Shown here: in pieces, positions 1 through 8,865 of the stretch
How the letters are laid out: every line of letters starts with the position of its first letter
Position numbering within the stretch: position 1 is the stretch's first letter
Source of the DNA: Rhodothermales bacterium
Lineage (GTDB): Bacteria; Bacteroidota; Rhodothermia; Rhodothermales; JABDKH01
DNA: 46,819 nucleotides
NCBI GenBank assembly: GCA_013002345.1
Contig: JABDKH010000058.1
Location: 1-46,819, forward strand
Direction of reading: 5' to 3'
Translations under genes and position numbers: made by a program
The notes under the pieces: generated by a model
Database searches by the model: none
Seen by the model: only the letters and a program-made list of their open reading frames with translations
Told to the model about the DNA's origin: nothing

Positions 1-452
1 GCCAGCGGTTCGAGGGTGCTCACGAAACGATGAATACGACGGCCCTGATACATGAGGTGTACCTCAAATTCGACCGGGCCGGCAATCTCGTTGCCAACGA
101 TCGAAGCCATTTCCTGCTCATAGCCAGCCGTGCGATGCGCCAGCTACTGATCGGCTATGCAAGAAGACGGAAGCGGCAGAAACGAGGGGGCGGTGAACCC
201 ATCGTGACCTTCGGACCGGACGCGGAACGGGATGCTCTCGTAGAGCAGCAGGGAGCTCGGCTGGTAGATATCAACCGGGCGCTTTCGAGGCTCGAGTCGA
301 TGGACGAAAGGCTCGGCAAGGTAGCCGAATTACTCCTGTTCGGAGGACTCACGTATGAGGAAGCCGCTGAGGTACTCGATGTCGGGCGAGCAACCGTCAG
401 CCGCGACTGGAGAGTCGCCAGGGCACTGCTGACGAAGGAGCTAGAGGCGTAG
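1..452 (+). CDS. ECF-type RNA polymerase sigma factor (5' end outside window)
   Basis: This is the 3' portion of a sigma-70 family ECF sigma factor, a protein that directs RNA polymerase to a special promoter set. The reading frame is open from the left edge. An ATG exists at position 30, but the residues before it (RFEGAHET) continue a normal region-2 start, so the gene begins outside the window. Region 2 is recognisable from the segment TTALIHEVYLKF, followed by a basic stretch (YARRRKRQKRGGG). Region 4 follows, with the helix-turn-helix near its end (LTYEEAAEVLDVGRATVSRDW, shown here in part). The lineage resembles the sigma-70 X6 / ECF43-like type, which is usually encoded near Ser/Thr kinases rather than anti-sigma factors. 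Here a large Ser/Thr kinase lies at 5258-7768 with the SusCD genes between. Family assignment is strong; the regulatory link is inference. Confidence 0.9.
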   Translation, partial: QRFEGAHETMNTTALIHEVYLKFDRAGNLVANDRSHFLLIASRAMRQLLIGYARRRKRQKRGGGEPIVTFGPDAERDALVEQQGARLVDINRALSRLESMDERLGKVAELLLFGGLTYEEAAEVLDVGRATVSRDWRVARALLTKELEA

Positions 453-468
453 TGACAGTACCTCTACT

Positions 469-501
469 GCGAGCCGTTTGGGAACCCGCGAGGTTCGCTT
501 T
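469..501 (+). terminator. Probable hairpin terminator after the ECF sigma gene
   Basis: GCGAGCC (469-475) can pair with GGTTCGC (492-498) with one G-U pair. The loop contains a self-complementary GGGAACCC, and a short T-rich stretch (TTTGT) follows. It lies between the convergent sigma factor and susD genes, so it could serve either strand. The T run is short, so confidence is moderate. Confidence 0.4.
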
Positions 502-529
502 GTGACCATCGGAATCGCTGCATCGGCCT

Positions 530-2054
530 TCACGGCAGCATTGGGTCCTGCATGACGAGGCCCCGCTCCACCGCAAGTATCCTGTTCATATCGTGCAGAA
601 TCGTGACCTGCGTCGTGAGCAAACTATCACCCTCATACAACTGCACTGGGCTGTAGAGGTCCAGTTCGTTGGCCGGCGGGATATAGTCTGGCACAAAGAC
701 GCGTGTGCCGGTATCGCCGTCGGTGATGTTCGGGTTCGTGTCCACCTCCCTCTGCATCATCGGAAGCCTGATTCCCAGGTCATGCATTCTCCTCCCTTCA
801 AGAAACAGAATCTCCTGTCTGAGAAGAAAGAGCAGGCGGGTCAGTGATCCGACGTCAGACGCAGCCTCCACGTCTTCAGCCGTCAAAGATGATCCTGACA
901 CAACCGGAGTGTCGATCGTTCCCGGGCGGTCCAGAAGCACACCCTCCCGGAACGGACCGGTTGCATCGTCTCGGACTTTGATGCCGCTGTTCCGGGGTCG
1001 GATCTGCCCAAGTATCGCATCATCTCTCGTGTCCTTGTCATCAAAGCCCACTCTGGGTCGGTCCGAGGCGCGCTCAATCGATTCGATCATCCGGTTCTTC
1101 GCGTCGTCAAGATTCCCGATACTCAGAGCGTACTCTGCAAGGATCAGGAGCATCTCTTCAGCCTTCGATACAGGAATACCTTGCTCCTCTTCGAAATACT
1201 TCGGGTCCAGGAAGTCCAGTCGGGGGTAGAGGCTGCATCGTCTGAAGTTGAATGGCTAGATGCCAGGCAACCTCGTTCCGAATCGAAGTCCTGTCAAACT
1301 CCTGGAAGAACAAGAAGTCAGTCCCCCCGGCGACGAGTGCTTCGTTCGCAAACTGAGCAGCAGCATCGGCGTTGCCACTGGCTCGAGACGCACGCGCGAG
1401 GGCTGCAGTCGAAGGGACAACAAAGCCGAGTCTTCGCCCCTCGACCAGGTCGGCTACGGCTCGTTCAAGTAACTGGCGAGATTTGACAGGTATCTCGTCG
1501 ACTCCGGTCGGTACGGCAACAAAGTTCTCGCCGAGGATGAGGTACGCCATGCCACGATAGTAGTGCGCCTCCGCCAGGTCAAGGTCTTCGGCTCCGGCAT
1601 ACGCCGGAGCAACCTCATCGAGAACGAAATCGCAGAGTCCACGTAATTCCTGCAGGTTCCAGTAGATGTCGGTTCCCTCGCCATCGCCGCCGATAAGAAA
1701 CGAGGTGCTACGGATGTCGCGGGGGTAATCCGGATGGACCACGTCGGTGGATGCCACGTTGTCGCTGACGTACTCCGTCGTCAACACGGTAGCGGATAGC
1801 GCGCTCGCAAACAGCCGCCGAAGCCCGGGAAGCAATGCCTTCGTCGGGTCGTCTGAAGCGGCCAGCTCCTCAATCGTCGTTCGGGGATTATCGGTCTTTC
1901 CGGGATTAAGAAAATCACAGCGAATACCTAGAATGCATAGCAGGGCGAGAACCCACGGCATGCGCCGATATCGGAGGCGATGACCTCGTGTGGACCGGAC
2001 TTCTGCGACATCCACACTGCCCGCCCATCGCATATTTTCGTTTGAACCGGTCAA
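530..2054 (-). pseudogene. susD: SusD/RagB-like outer-membrane lipoprotein, split by a frameshift
   Basis: SusD-type proteins are surface lipoproteins that form the lid of the SusC importer and bind glycans or peptides. Two abutting reading frames together encode one. The N-terminal part (to 1158) has a hydrophobic signal segment ending at a Cys (LGIRC) and helical TPR-like repeats. The C-terminal part (1153-530) carries the family-like ending with TILHDMNRIL. The join is explained by one extra base in a C5 run on the coding strand (GGGGG at 1222-1226 on the plus strand). With four C the protein reads LQTMQPLPRLDFLDPKYF without interruption. The TTG at 2054 overlaps the susC stop; ATG at 2033 or 1961 are other starts, and 1961 lies closest to the signal segment. 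The gene follows susC directly. It may be a real pseudogene, a recoded gene or a sequencing error. Confidence 0.85.
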
Positions 2055-4954
2055 AACACAATCTCGAAACCGAATCTGATCTGTCGAGGTGGAGAGAGCG
2101 TATGGAGCTGCTCACCGCCCAGCTCCAGCGTACTCTCACCCCCATTGTATAAAGCTGCCGCCCAACTCAGGCCGGCCAATTCCGGATCGACGAGGTCCTG
2201 TCGGACGAAGGTGACCAGATTCCGAACCGACGAGAAGACGACGGCCGAATGAAGTCCAAGCAATTTCGTGACACGACTCGGAAGTGAGTAACGAGCCGAT
2301 ACCTCGCGGATCTTGAGAAAATCTCCATTCTGCAGGATGAACACACCTGCTCCTTCGGTATTGTAATTCCCGACGGAATTGCCATCCGTGTCGAAGCGTT
2401 CTGGAAGGACTGCCCGCTCAAGCCCGAATATCTCCGAAACCCAGACTGTGTGATCCGCTGTTCGCGCTCCGAGACTCCAATCCGCTGTCGCGAACAGCGA
2501 CAGATTCCGATACACCGACAGGTTAGCCGAGAGCGACCCGAACTGGGTCGGATAGGGCGTGGATCCGGCGAACTGATACTCGAACGCGTCCTGCAATCCG
2601 TCGCCGTTGCTGTCAATCGGAGTGCTGGCATACCATTCTCCGACCGGGTGTCCAACTGCGACTCGGGAAATTGCAGAAATTCCATCGCCGGCAACAGAGA
2701 ATTCGGGGCCGTCGCCGATATCGGTGACTTCGTTCCGCAACCAGGAATAGGTAAGACCAAGCGACAACGATACTGCTTTTGACCAGTGCACGTCGGCGTC
2801 AAGCCCAAGTTCGATTCCCTTGTTTTCAATCTGGCCCAGGTTGCGGAGTTGCAGACCTCTGCCGGTAGAAGGCTGCTCCGGAACAAGGAACAATGCGTCA
2901 GAAGTCGTAGCGCTAAATGCAGTCAACCTGATGCCGATGTTGTCCGACAAGAGCGCTGCGTCAAACCCACCCTCGACCGTTCTCGTTCGCTCGGGCTTCA
3001 AATCCAGATTACCAGGATTCTCAAAGAATGGAGCACTCTCTCCACGGAAAGAATCCCCACCGAAGGTCACGTCCCTGTCAAAGGGTTTCGGAAACCTTCC
3101 TGTTTCGCCGTACGAAATCCGCAGTTTCATATGGCTCCAGGTGTTTCCAAACCAGCGTTGGAAGACAGCGTTATCCGAAAGTGTATATGCAAGACCAAAA
3201 CTCGGATAGCCCTGCAACCCAACATCTCCACCGAAAGACGTACTGCCGTCCAGCCGCAACCCTGCGTCGGCATAGAGGCGATCCCGGAATCCAACCTGTT
3301 CGCGAACGAAGATCCCGCCGTTGAACACCTCGCTGCGAGTCTCCGAAACATCAACCTCACCCGCCTGGCTGATATCCTCGGTACCTGGAAGAGCGAACGT
3401 CTGTGCAACCACCTGTATGTAATCCGAATCCTCACGGAAGCCCTGAACGCCAAACGTCAAATCAGATTTGATTCGACCTTCTCTCGGATAGCTGATCGTG
3501 CCGACATACTCCACGGTCATGGCGAGAAAGTCCCGATCGAACCTTCGAATCTCACCCCGCTCTCTGTCCGAAACTGCGTCGTATTCGATTGGAAGGAAAA
3601 CGCGTTGATGGCTTGTGCGCGAGTCGAGTCCCACGGTCAGACCGGACTTGAAAAGCCGGCTTGGTTCGTACCTCGCTTTGGCCGAGATCGTGAATCGGTC
3701 AACTTGTTCAGTGACTTCGGGAAGGAGTTGAAGTCGAAGCGCTTCGTCGAAGGTATCGGCGCCCGTAAGCACCAGCGCCGCGCCTACCCCGAAAGTGGAG
3801 TATGGGTCGAAGATCGCATTGCCGGCGTGAAGCCGTTCGAAACCAGATCTTACATAACTGCCGCTGAAGCCGACGTTCAGTGCTCTCCCCAATCGTGATT
3901 GTACGTTGCTCCTCAACGCATAGATAGTCGACTCGTTGGAAGGCTGGATCCCTGTTGAATTCTGAACGCGGCCACTCACGTTGTACGTCGCGGCATCGCC
4001 GCCGCCAGAAACTCCGACGTAGTAGTTCTGGAAATGGCCAGTCCTCAAGAACACATCCCTGAGGAAACTGCCCTGACCAAAAACTGCGCTGCTCGGGTCC
4101 GTCACCATCTCTGCATAGGCGAAATCCGTATCCTGAACAAACTTCGTATCAGGGACGTCGATGCCCTGTTCGCTACGAATAACAACCCTGTTTTGACCGG
4201 GAGTACCCTGCTTCGTAAAAATCTGAATGACACCGTTGGCGGCCTCAGATCCGTACAAAGTGCTCGCCGCCCCTCCCATGGCGATCTCGATCCTCTCGAT
4301 GTCGCTGGTTAGCAACTCCGAAAGAGCGGATGTGCGTTGCCCCCCCAAGCTCAGACTCGTGTTTGAGTTGTTGTCGACACGGACACCGTCGATGTAAATC
4401 GCGGGTGTTTGATCGGCGGAGACGCTCTTGACACCTCGAAAACTGATCACACTTCCCAGACCCGGCTGAGCCGACTGCATTCTCACCGACGCACCAGGCA
4501 CCCGCCCCTGCAAGAGCTGCCCGACAGTCATGACGGGAGCCGTCTCGATTTCCCGAAGATGCAGCACCTCGACGTTCGCCGACAGCTTCCGCCGTTCCAC
4601 GCTGGTGCCGAGACCGGTGACGACAAGTTCGTCCAGCAGGAGGCGGTCTTCTTCCATCTCGAAGTTCAGCACTGCCGTCGCGCCGGCACTGACGGTCGTA
4701 GTAATCGTCTCTGTCTTGAAACCGACAAAGCGAGCGACGATCGGGTATGCGCCCTCAGCCAGATCGGAAATCGAAAACGCGCCGTCGATGTCCGTTGCGG
4801 TACCGCGGTTGAGTCCGGCAATGACGATGTTGACCCCGACGAGCGGCTCCAGTGTCCGTTTCGCCACCACTCGTCCCTCCACTCCGCCTGAACCCTGCCC
4901 AGACGCCGGCGCAACCAACACAACGATGGCAGTAATGACGAAGGTAAGTCGCAT
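2051..4954 (-). CDS. susC: SusC/RagA-family TonB-dependent outer-membrane transporter
   Basis: This 967-residue protein is an outer-membrane importer energised by TonB, working with the SusD lipoprotein encoded just downstream. A signal peptide (about residues 1-19, ending near ASGQG) is followed by a carboxypeptidase-regulatory-like beta-sandwich (about 22-95, GGVEGRVVAKRTLEPLVGVN). A plug domain comes next (about 105-230, with DELVVTGLG at its start and AIYIDGVRVDN inside), then a long beta-barrel ending in a terminal Phe (FEIVF), as expected for BAM-inserted proteins. Its length is at the short end for SusC proteins. The gene reads towards its susD partner with overlapping ends, and away from the Ser/Thr kinase gene. 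The substrate cannot be told from sequence; no glycan-degrading gene lies beside it. Confidence 0.93.
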   Translation of the reverse strand: MRLTFVITAIVVLVAPASGQGSGGVEGRVVAKRTLEPLVGVNIVIAGLNRGTATDIDGAFSISDLAEGAYPIVARFVGFKTETITTTVSAGATAVLNFEMEEDRLLLDELVVTGLGTSVERRKLSANVEVLHLREIETAPVMTVGQLLQGRVPGASVRMQSAQPGLGSVISFRGVKSVSADQTPAIYIDGVRVDNNSNTSLSLGGQRTSALSELLTSDIERIEIAMGGAASTLYGSEAANGVIQIFTKQGTPGQNRVVIRSEQGIDVPDTKFVQDTDFAYAEMVTDPSSAVFGQGSFLRDVFLRTGHFQNYYVGVSGGGDAATYNVSGRVQNSTGIQPSNESTIYALRSNVQSRLGRALNVGFSGSYVRSGFERLHAGNAIFDPYSTFGVGAALVLTGADTFDEALRLQLLPEVTEQVDRFTISAKARYEPSRLFKSGLTVGLDSRTSHQRVFLPIEYDAVSDRERGEIRRFDRDFLAMTVEYVGTISYPREGRIKSDLTFGVQGFREDSDYIQVVAQTFALPGTEDISQAGEVDVSETRSEVFNGGIFVREQVGFRDRLYADAGLRLDGSTSFGGDVGLQGYPSFGLAYTLSDNAVFQRWFGNTWSHMKLRISYGETGRFPKPFDRDVTFGGDSFRGESAPFFENPGNLDLKPERTRTVEGGFDAALLSDNIGIRLTAFSATTSDALFLVPEQPSTGRGLQLRNLGQIENKGIELGLDADVHWSKAVSLSLGLTYSWLRNEVTDIGDGPEFSVAGDGISAISRVAVGHPVGEWYASTPIDSNGDGLQDAFEYQFAGSTPYPTQFGSLSANLSVYRNLSLFATADWSLGARTADHTVWVSEIFGLERAVLPERFDTDGNSVGNYNTEGAGVFILQNGDFLKIREVSARYSLPSRVTKLLGLHSAVVFSSVRNLVTFVRQDLVDPELAGLSWAAALYNGGESTLELGGEQLHTLSPPRQIRFGFEIVF

Positions 4955-5257
4955 ACCGTCACGCCTACTAGTTCAGTTTCGACGCTGGTTTAGTACTGAT
5001 TCCTGACGTCGTTTGCAAGCGGACGCAAATCAGCATGCCCCGAATGACCCGAATTATGACCGAGACAAAGGACTATTCTCTCGGACCCTCCTGCACAAAC
5101 AACTATGGGTTGCGTCGCGAGAAGTTGGAGATGGTTGCGAAGGGTACGGACTTGAACGGTGGACATCGACGAACAACTGCAATGATCCACTAATCTTGTT
5201 TATTCGGGCGATACCGTCTATTTATGAGTTCTTTGACGCTTCCTTTGTACGGATCTA
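4955..5257. other. Divergent intergenic region between susC and the Ser/Thr kinase
   Basis: About 300 bases without a convincing gene. It must hold the promoters for susC (leftward) and the kinase (rightward). I see a 6-bp inverted repeat, CCGAGA (5060-5065) with TCTCGG (5079-5084), and an AT-rich stretch at 5190-5250 just before the kinase, but no sequence I would call as a promoter with confidence. An open frame of 81 codons across it has no recognisable features and is probably chance. Confidence 0.5.
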
Positions 5258-7768
5258 GTGGTCGGCCAGACAATATCTCATTACCGGATAACCGAGAAGC
5301 TCGGTGAGGGCGGGATGGGAGTTGTCTACCTGGCTGACGACGTGAGCCTGGGTCGGAAGGTCGCGCTCAAGTTTTTGCCGCCGCATCTCACAACAGACGA
5401 AGAAGCCAGTAAGCGGTTCGTCCTGGAGGCTCAGGCTGCCTCGGCACTAAACCATCCGAACGTCTGTGTGGTGCACGAGATCGGACGCACGGAGGAGGGT
5501 CAACAGTACATCGCAATGGCCCATTACGAGGGTCAAACGCTCAAGGATCGGATACGCAGCGGCGCGATTTCCAGAGACGAGGCCCTGGATATCGGTCGGC
5601 AGGTTGCAGAAGGCCTGGCTGCGGCCCACGATAAGGAGATCATACATCGGGACATCAAGCCCGCCAACATCTTCGTCACCAATCGGGGTCGTGCCGTCAT
5701 CCTGGACTTCGGACTGGCGAAACTTGTAGGCGGGCTGGACTTGACGAAAACCGGCTCAACGATGGGCACGACATTCTATATGTCGCCAGAGCAAATCCGA
5801 GGTGAGCTGACCAACCACCAGAGCGACCTGTGGTCTCTGGGTGTAGTGTTGTACGAGATGCTCGCCGGTCGAAAGCCATTCGAAGGCGAATACGAGCAGG
5901 CAATCAGCTACTCGATCCTCAACACGGACGCGCCTCCGTTCGATGCTGAGAGTGACGCGGAAAGTGCGCTCCTTGCGGCGGCTCTTACGAAGAATGCGGG
6001 GGACCGTATCCCAAACGCCGCCCAGATGGCCGAACATCTTGCGGCCCTGTTGGGGACGGGATCGGCGCCGAGCATCAAGGTGGTTCGGAAACGAGCCATG
6101 CGTCGTCCCTTGATTGCTGCGGCATGCATAGTCGGATTGGTCGCGGTGGTATCGGTCGTAAAATATTGGCCTCAACCCGATGCACCCCGACTGGTTGTGC
6201 TCCCTTTCAAGACCCTTGGTGCGGAAGGCTTCGAGCATCTGGAAACTGGCATAGCGGATGACATCTCTACTCGGTTGATGGCGGTTAAGGGACTTAAGAT
6301 CATTGCTGTTTCCAGCGGAGCGCGGTTGGTGAACGAAGGCCTCTCGCTCACGGACATCGGGCAGCGGCTCAATGTCAACCACGTATTGGAGGGCAACCTG
6401 TACGTCACTGATTTGGAGGGCGAGGTGCAGATTCGGATTTCACCGAAGCTGATCCGATTGTCCGACGAATCACAGGTCTGGGCCGAGGCGTTCGAGGGTG
6501 ACGGACTCGACTTCCAGCCGGATGTGGCGAGAAAGGTGGTACAGGCGCTGAACGTGGTTCTCGGCGAGTCGGAGCGTGCCGCGCTTGAACTACAGCTGAC
6601 CGACAACGACGAGGCCTATCAGGCGTACCTGCGTGGAGAACTACAAGCAACACTGGATCACACACAGGCCGCTCACTATGAGCGAGCCTGCGAGTTGGAT
6701 CCCGATTTCGTGAAATGCCATAGTGCCCTCGCACGGGTTTACTCTGCAATGATCTTTTTTGGCCGCGCGGATTCTGTTCGTGCTATGCGCAAGCGTGCCT
6801 CGGTGGCGGCCAAGCGGGTTGGGGTGCTGGCGCCAGGCTCGGTCGACGATTATCTTGCATCTGGATACATCAGCTACTACGCGGACCGCGATCTCGAGGC
6901 TGCTCTCGAATCGTTCAAGGCTGCGGATAGACTCGGACTCGCCGACACGGACCTGCTGCGTGCGATAGGTTACACCAGCCGTGGGCTAGGCAAGATTGAC
7001 GAGTCCATGAAGGCACTTCAGCGCGCGCTTGAGCTTGATCCAACCGATCCTCTGGTGATGTACAATTTCGCCGAGTCGTATCAAGCGCTCGGCCAGTATG
7101 ACGAGGCGCTCGAATGGGCGGATCGGTCGATCGCGGCTGCTCCACTCCATAACGGTCCCTATACCAGCAAGGCGTATTTCCTCACAGAGACAGGGGAGTT
7201 AGGAGAGGCTCGAAAGCTGCTAGAGTCAGCCCCGGCCTTCGACAGTCCGGTTGATGAGGCTTTGGACTGGATCAAGATTGTGCACTGGGGCGAGCGCGAC
7301 TTTGAGTCAGCGTACGAGAAACTCGAAAATCTCGACATGGCCTCTCTCGAAGGTCGAGACAAGCTAGAGGTGCAGACGATGTATGCCCGCTTGCATGATA
7401 TTACCCGTCGGGGCTCGATCCAGACGGCTGATGCGTGGCAGCGGGCACTGGATCTAACTGCTCCGGATGACGCGAGAGGCAAAATGGAGGCTTATGCGGG
7501 CCTTGGACAACCTGACAGCGTCATAGCTCTCGCAACGAGACTCAGGACATCGCTCGGAAACGAACAGTTCCATAGCTCTGCGACGCTGTGGAGAATCGCG
7601 GCGGCATTTGCCCGCGTGGGTGAAGTCGAGAGAGCAATTGACATGCTCGAGGAGATAATATCGCTCAGATTCTCCTGGCACCGAGCTCCCTATGTCTTCG
7701 AGTCTCCAGAACTGGACTGGATCCGCGAGCATCCACGGTTCAAGGCACTTGTCGAACGAACTCGGTAA
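5258..7768 (+). CDS. Membrane Ser/Thr protein kinase with TolB-N/FlgO-like domain and TPRs
   Basis: An 836-residue Hanks-type Ser/Thr kinase, starting with GTG. The kinase domain spans about residues 9-265. It has the glycine loop GEGGMG (16-21), the ATP-binding lysine K38 (VALKFL), the catalytic loop HRDIKPAN (130-137), DFG (150-152) and an activation segment ending in SPEQ, so it should be active. One transmembrane helix follows (about 284-303). Beyond it lies an extracytoplasmic domain of the FlgO/TolB-N kind (about 308-430, starting RLVVLPFKTL), then a long run of tetratricopeptide-like helices to the C-terminus. This layout is common in Rhodothermota and myxobacteria. It likely senses an envelope signal and phosphorylates cytoplasmic targets. 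The nearby ECF sigma factor is the obvious candidate partner, but that pairing is inferred from position and family habit. Confidence 0.93.
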   Translation: MVGQTISHYRITEKLGEGGMGVVYLADDVSLGRKVALKFLPPHLTTDEEASKRFVLEAQAASALNHPNVCVVHEIGRTEEGQQYIAMAHYEGQTLKDRIRSGAISRDEALDIGRQVAEGLAAAHDKEIIHRDIKPANIFVTNRGRAVILDFGLAKLVGGLDLTKTGSTMGTTFYMSPEQIRGELTNHQSDLWSLGVVLYEMLAGRKPFEGEYEQAISYSILNTDAPPFDAESDAESALLAAALTKNAGDRIPNAAQMAEHLAALLGTGSAPSIKVVRKRAMRRPLIAAACIVGLVAVVSVVKYWPQPDAPRLVVLPFKTLGAEGFEHLETGIADDISTRLMAVKGLKIIAVSSGARLVNEGLSLTDIGQRLNVNHVLEGNLYVTDLEGEVQIRISPKLIRLSDESQVWAEAFEGDGLDFQPDVARKVVQALNVVLGESERAALELQLTDNDEAYQAYLRGELQATLDHTQAAHYERACELDPDFVKCHSALARVYSAMIFFGRADSVRAMRKRASVAAKRVGVLAPGSVDDYLASGYISYYADRDLEAALESFKAADRLGLADTDLLRAIGYTSRGLGKIDESMKALQRALELDPTDPLVMYNFAESYQALGQYDEALEWADRSIAAAPLHNGPYTSKAYFLTETGELGEARKLLESAPAFDSPVDEALDWIKIVHWGERDFESAYEKLENLDMASLEGRDKLEVQTMYARLHDITRRGSIQTADAWQRALDLTAPDDARGKMEAYAGLGQPDSVIALATRLRTSLGNEQFHSSATLWRIAAAFARVGEVERAIDMLEEIISLRFSWHRAPYVFESPELDWIREHPRFKALVERTR

Positions 7769-7799
7769 GAACGCTCTTGAGCTCAGCACCCGCCGCAGA

Positions 7800-8494
7800 C
7801 GCCAAGTCGAACGCCACATTCACTCATGCCAAACAGTCGCGGCCCAGGGATCACAAGAGGGTAGCCGTGTTCCTGACGCCGTCTCAGCTCCAGCTTCTAT
7901 TCAGGGCCATCGATGCAGACCATGAAATGAAGCGGCAGTCGGGACGTGTGAAGGAAGGGAAAATTCTGTGGATCAAGGATCTCATCTTGGCAGCTGTCTC
8001 AACCGGACTGCGCAGGTCAGAACTGTGGGATATACGCTGGTCGCACGTCGACTTCGATTCCGGCTTCATTAACGTGTGCAACGACCGAGACTTCATCACC
8101 AAGTCGGGCAACGAGCGTTCGATTCCGATGGTCGGTGACGCGCTCTCCGTCCTGACCCGAATGCGGCACGCCGGGGCGGGAGAAACGGACGGTTACGTGT
8201 TCAGAGGCGTCAAGGGCGGCAAGCTGGACGGCACCTTCGCGTCCAAAACCTTCAAGCGGTATGTGCCTCGCGATGCTGCCGGAGAACATCCGCTTCCACA
8301 GCCTCTGTCACACCTGCGCGAGCTGGCTCGTCCAACGGGGAGTCGCGCTCCCCGTCGTGCAGGCGATATTGGGCCACTCCAGCATCCAGGTGACCCAGCG
8401 ATACGCTCACCTTGCACGAGACGTGTTGCAGAGTGCGACGCAGTCGGCCTTCGGATCCGGCGTTGCCATTGCCGCAATATTGCCGACTCAATGA
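7800..8494 (+). pseudogene. Tyrosine recombinase (phage-type integrase) remnant
   Basis: The catalytic domain of a tyrosine recombinase survives in two frames. The first carries FLTPSQLQLLF, the box I arginine in TGLRRSELW and the lysine in TKSGNERSIP. The second, from about 8265 on, carries IRFHSLCHTCASWLVQRG, LGHSS and the tyrosine in TQRYAHL. A one-base shift near 8265-8280 separates them. The usual HxxR of box II reads HSLC here, because codon TGT at 8306-8308 replaces an Arg codon, probably by a C-to-T change. The N-terminal core-binding domain is absent; upstream sequence belongs to the kinase gene. Frameshift, lost catalytic arginine and missing domain together mark a dead gene. Its place next to the 3' end of tRNA-Lys fits the leftover of an integrated element. 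Confidence 0.85.
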
Positions 8495-8544
8495 CATCAG
8501 GCTGCATGGCTTTGCAATTTCGACGCCCCTGGCTGGAAACAGCA

Positions 8545-8585
8545 AACGCCCCGGAATCCATCCAAATAATTGATTCTGAGGCGTT
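8545..8585 (-). terminator. Hairpin terminator downstream of tRNA-Lys
   Basis: On the minus strand AACGCC and GGCGTT (8580-8585 with 8545-8550) form the outer stem. An inner stem pairs GAATC (8572-8576) with GATTC (8554-8558). The transcript continues TTTGCTGTTTCC. It lies 8 bases past the tRNA 3' end, the right place for the tRNA terminator. Confidence 0.55.
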
Positions 8586-8593
8586 CTTAAGGG

Positions 8594-8666
8594 TGATCCC
8601 GCCTGGGTTCGAACCAGGGACCCTCTGATTAAAAGTCAGATGCTCTGCCAACTGAGCTACGGGATC
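8594..8666 (-). tRNA. tRNA-Lys (anticodon TTT)
   Basis: A 73-base cloverleaf reads on the minus strand. The acceptor arm is GATCCCG with CGGGATC and discriminator A; D-arm GCTC/GAGC; anticodon arm TCTGA with loop CTTTTAA and TCAGA, giving anticodon TTT (Lys). The T-arm is CCTGG TTCGAAC CCAGG. The 3' CCA is not encoded. A small inverted repeat, CCCCTA-AAA-TAGGGG, sits just upstream (about 8672-8686). The 3' end faces the integrase remnant, typical of a tRNA used as an integration site. Confidence 0.97.
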
Positions 8667-8791
8667 AGGTTCCCCTAAAATAGGGGGTCGGCCGTACGCG
8701 TTCCAACCACCCGCGGTTTCCCGGCAGACTCCTTTGCAGCTTCACACGGTCGCAGACGCAAGATGTGCTCAACATGCGCCTGCGCCCATTA

Positions 8792-8831
8792 CAAAAAGAA
8801 AGGGCCCGCACACATGCCGATGCAGGCCCTT
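8792..8831 (-). terminator. Rho-independent terminator of the HEAT-like secreted protein gene
   Basis: On the minus strand AAGGGCC (8831-8825) pairs with GGCCCTT (8806-8800) across an 18-base loop, and is followed by TCTTTTTGT. A strong GC stem plus T run, 34 bases past the stop codon of the gene at 8866. Confidence 0.85.
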
Positions 8832-8865
8832 CCCTGGACAGTACCCTGATGAAAACGCTCGCCCA

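Noticed and set aside
2786-3898. A 370-codon open frame on the plus strand opposite susC
   Set aside because: Antisense to a well-supported TonB-dependent transporter; no recognisable domain, and susC reads intact in the other strand.
5013-5258. An 81-codon open frame before the Ser/Thr kinase
   Set aside because: No signal, repeat or family feature; it fills the divergent promoter region and its product looks random.
8672-8686. CCCCTA-AAA-TAGGGG beside the tRNA as a possible attachment site
   Set aside because: It is at the 5' side of the tRNA, away from the integrase remnant, and no second copy was seen. A promoter-region palindrome is more likely.
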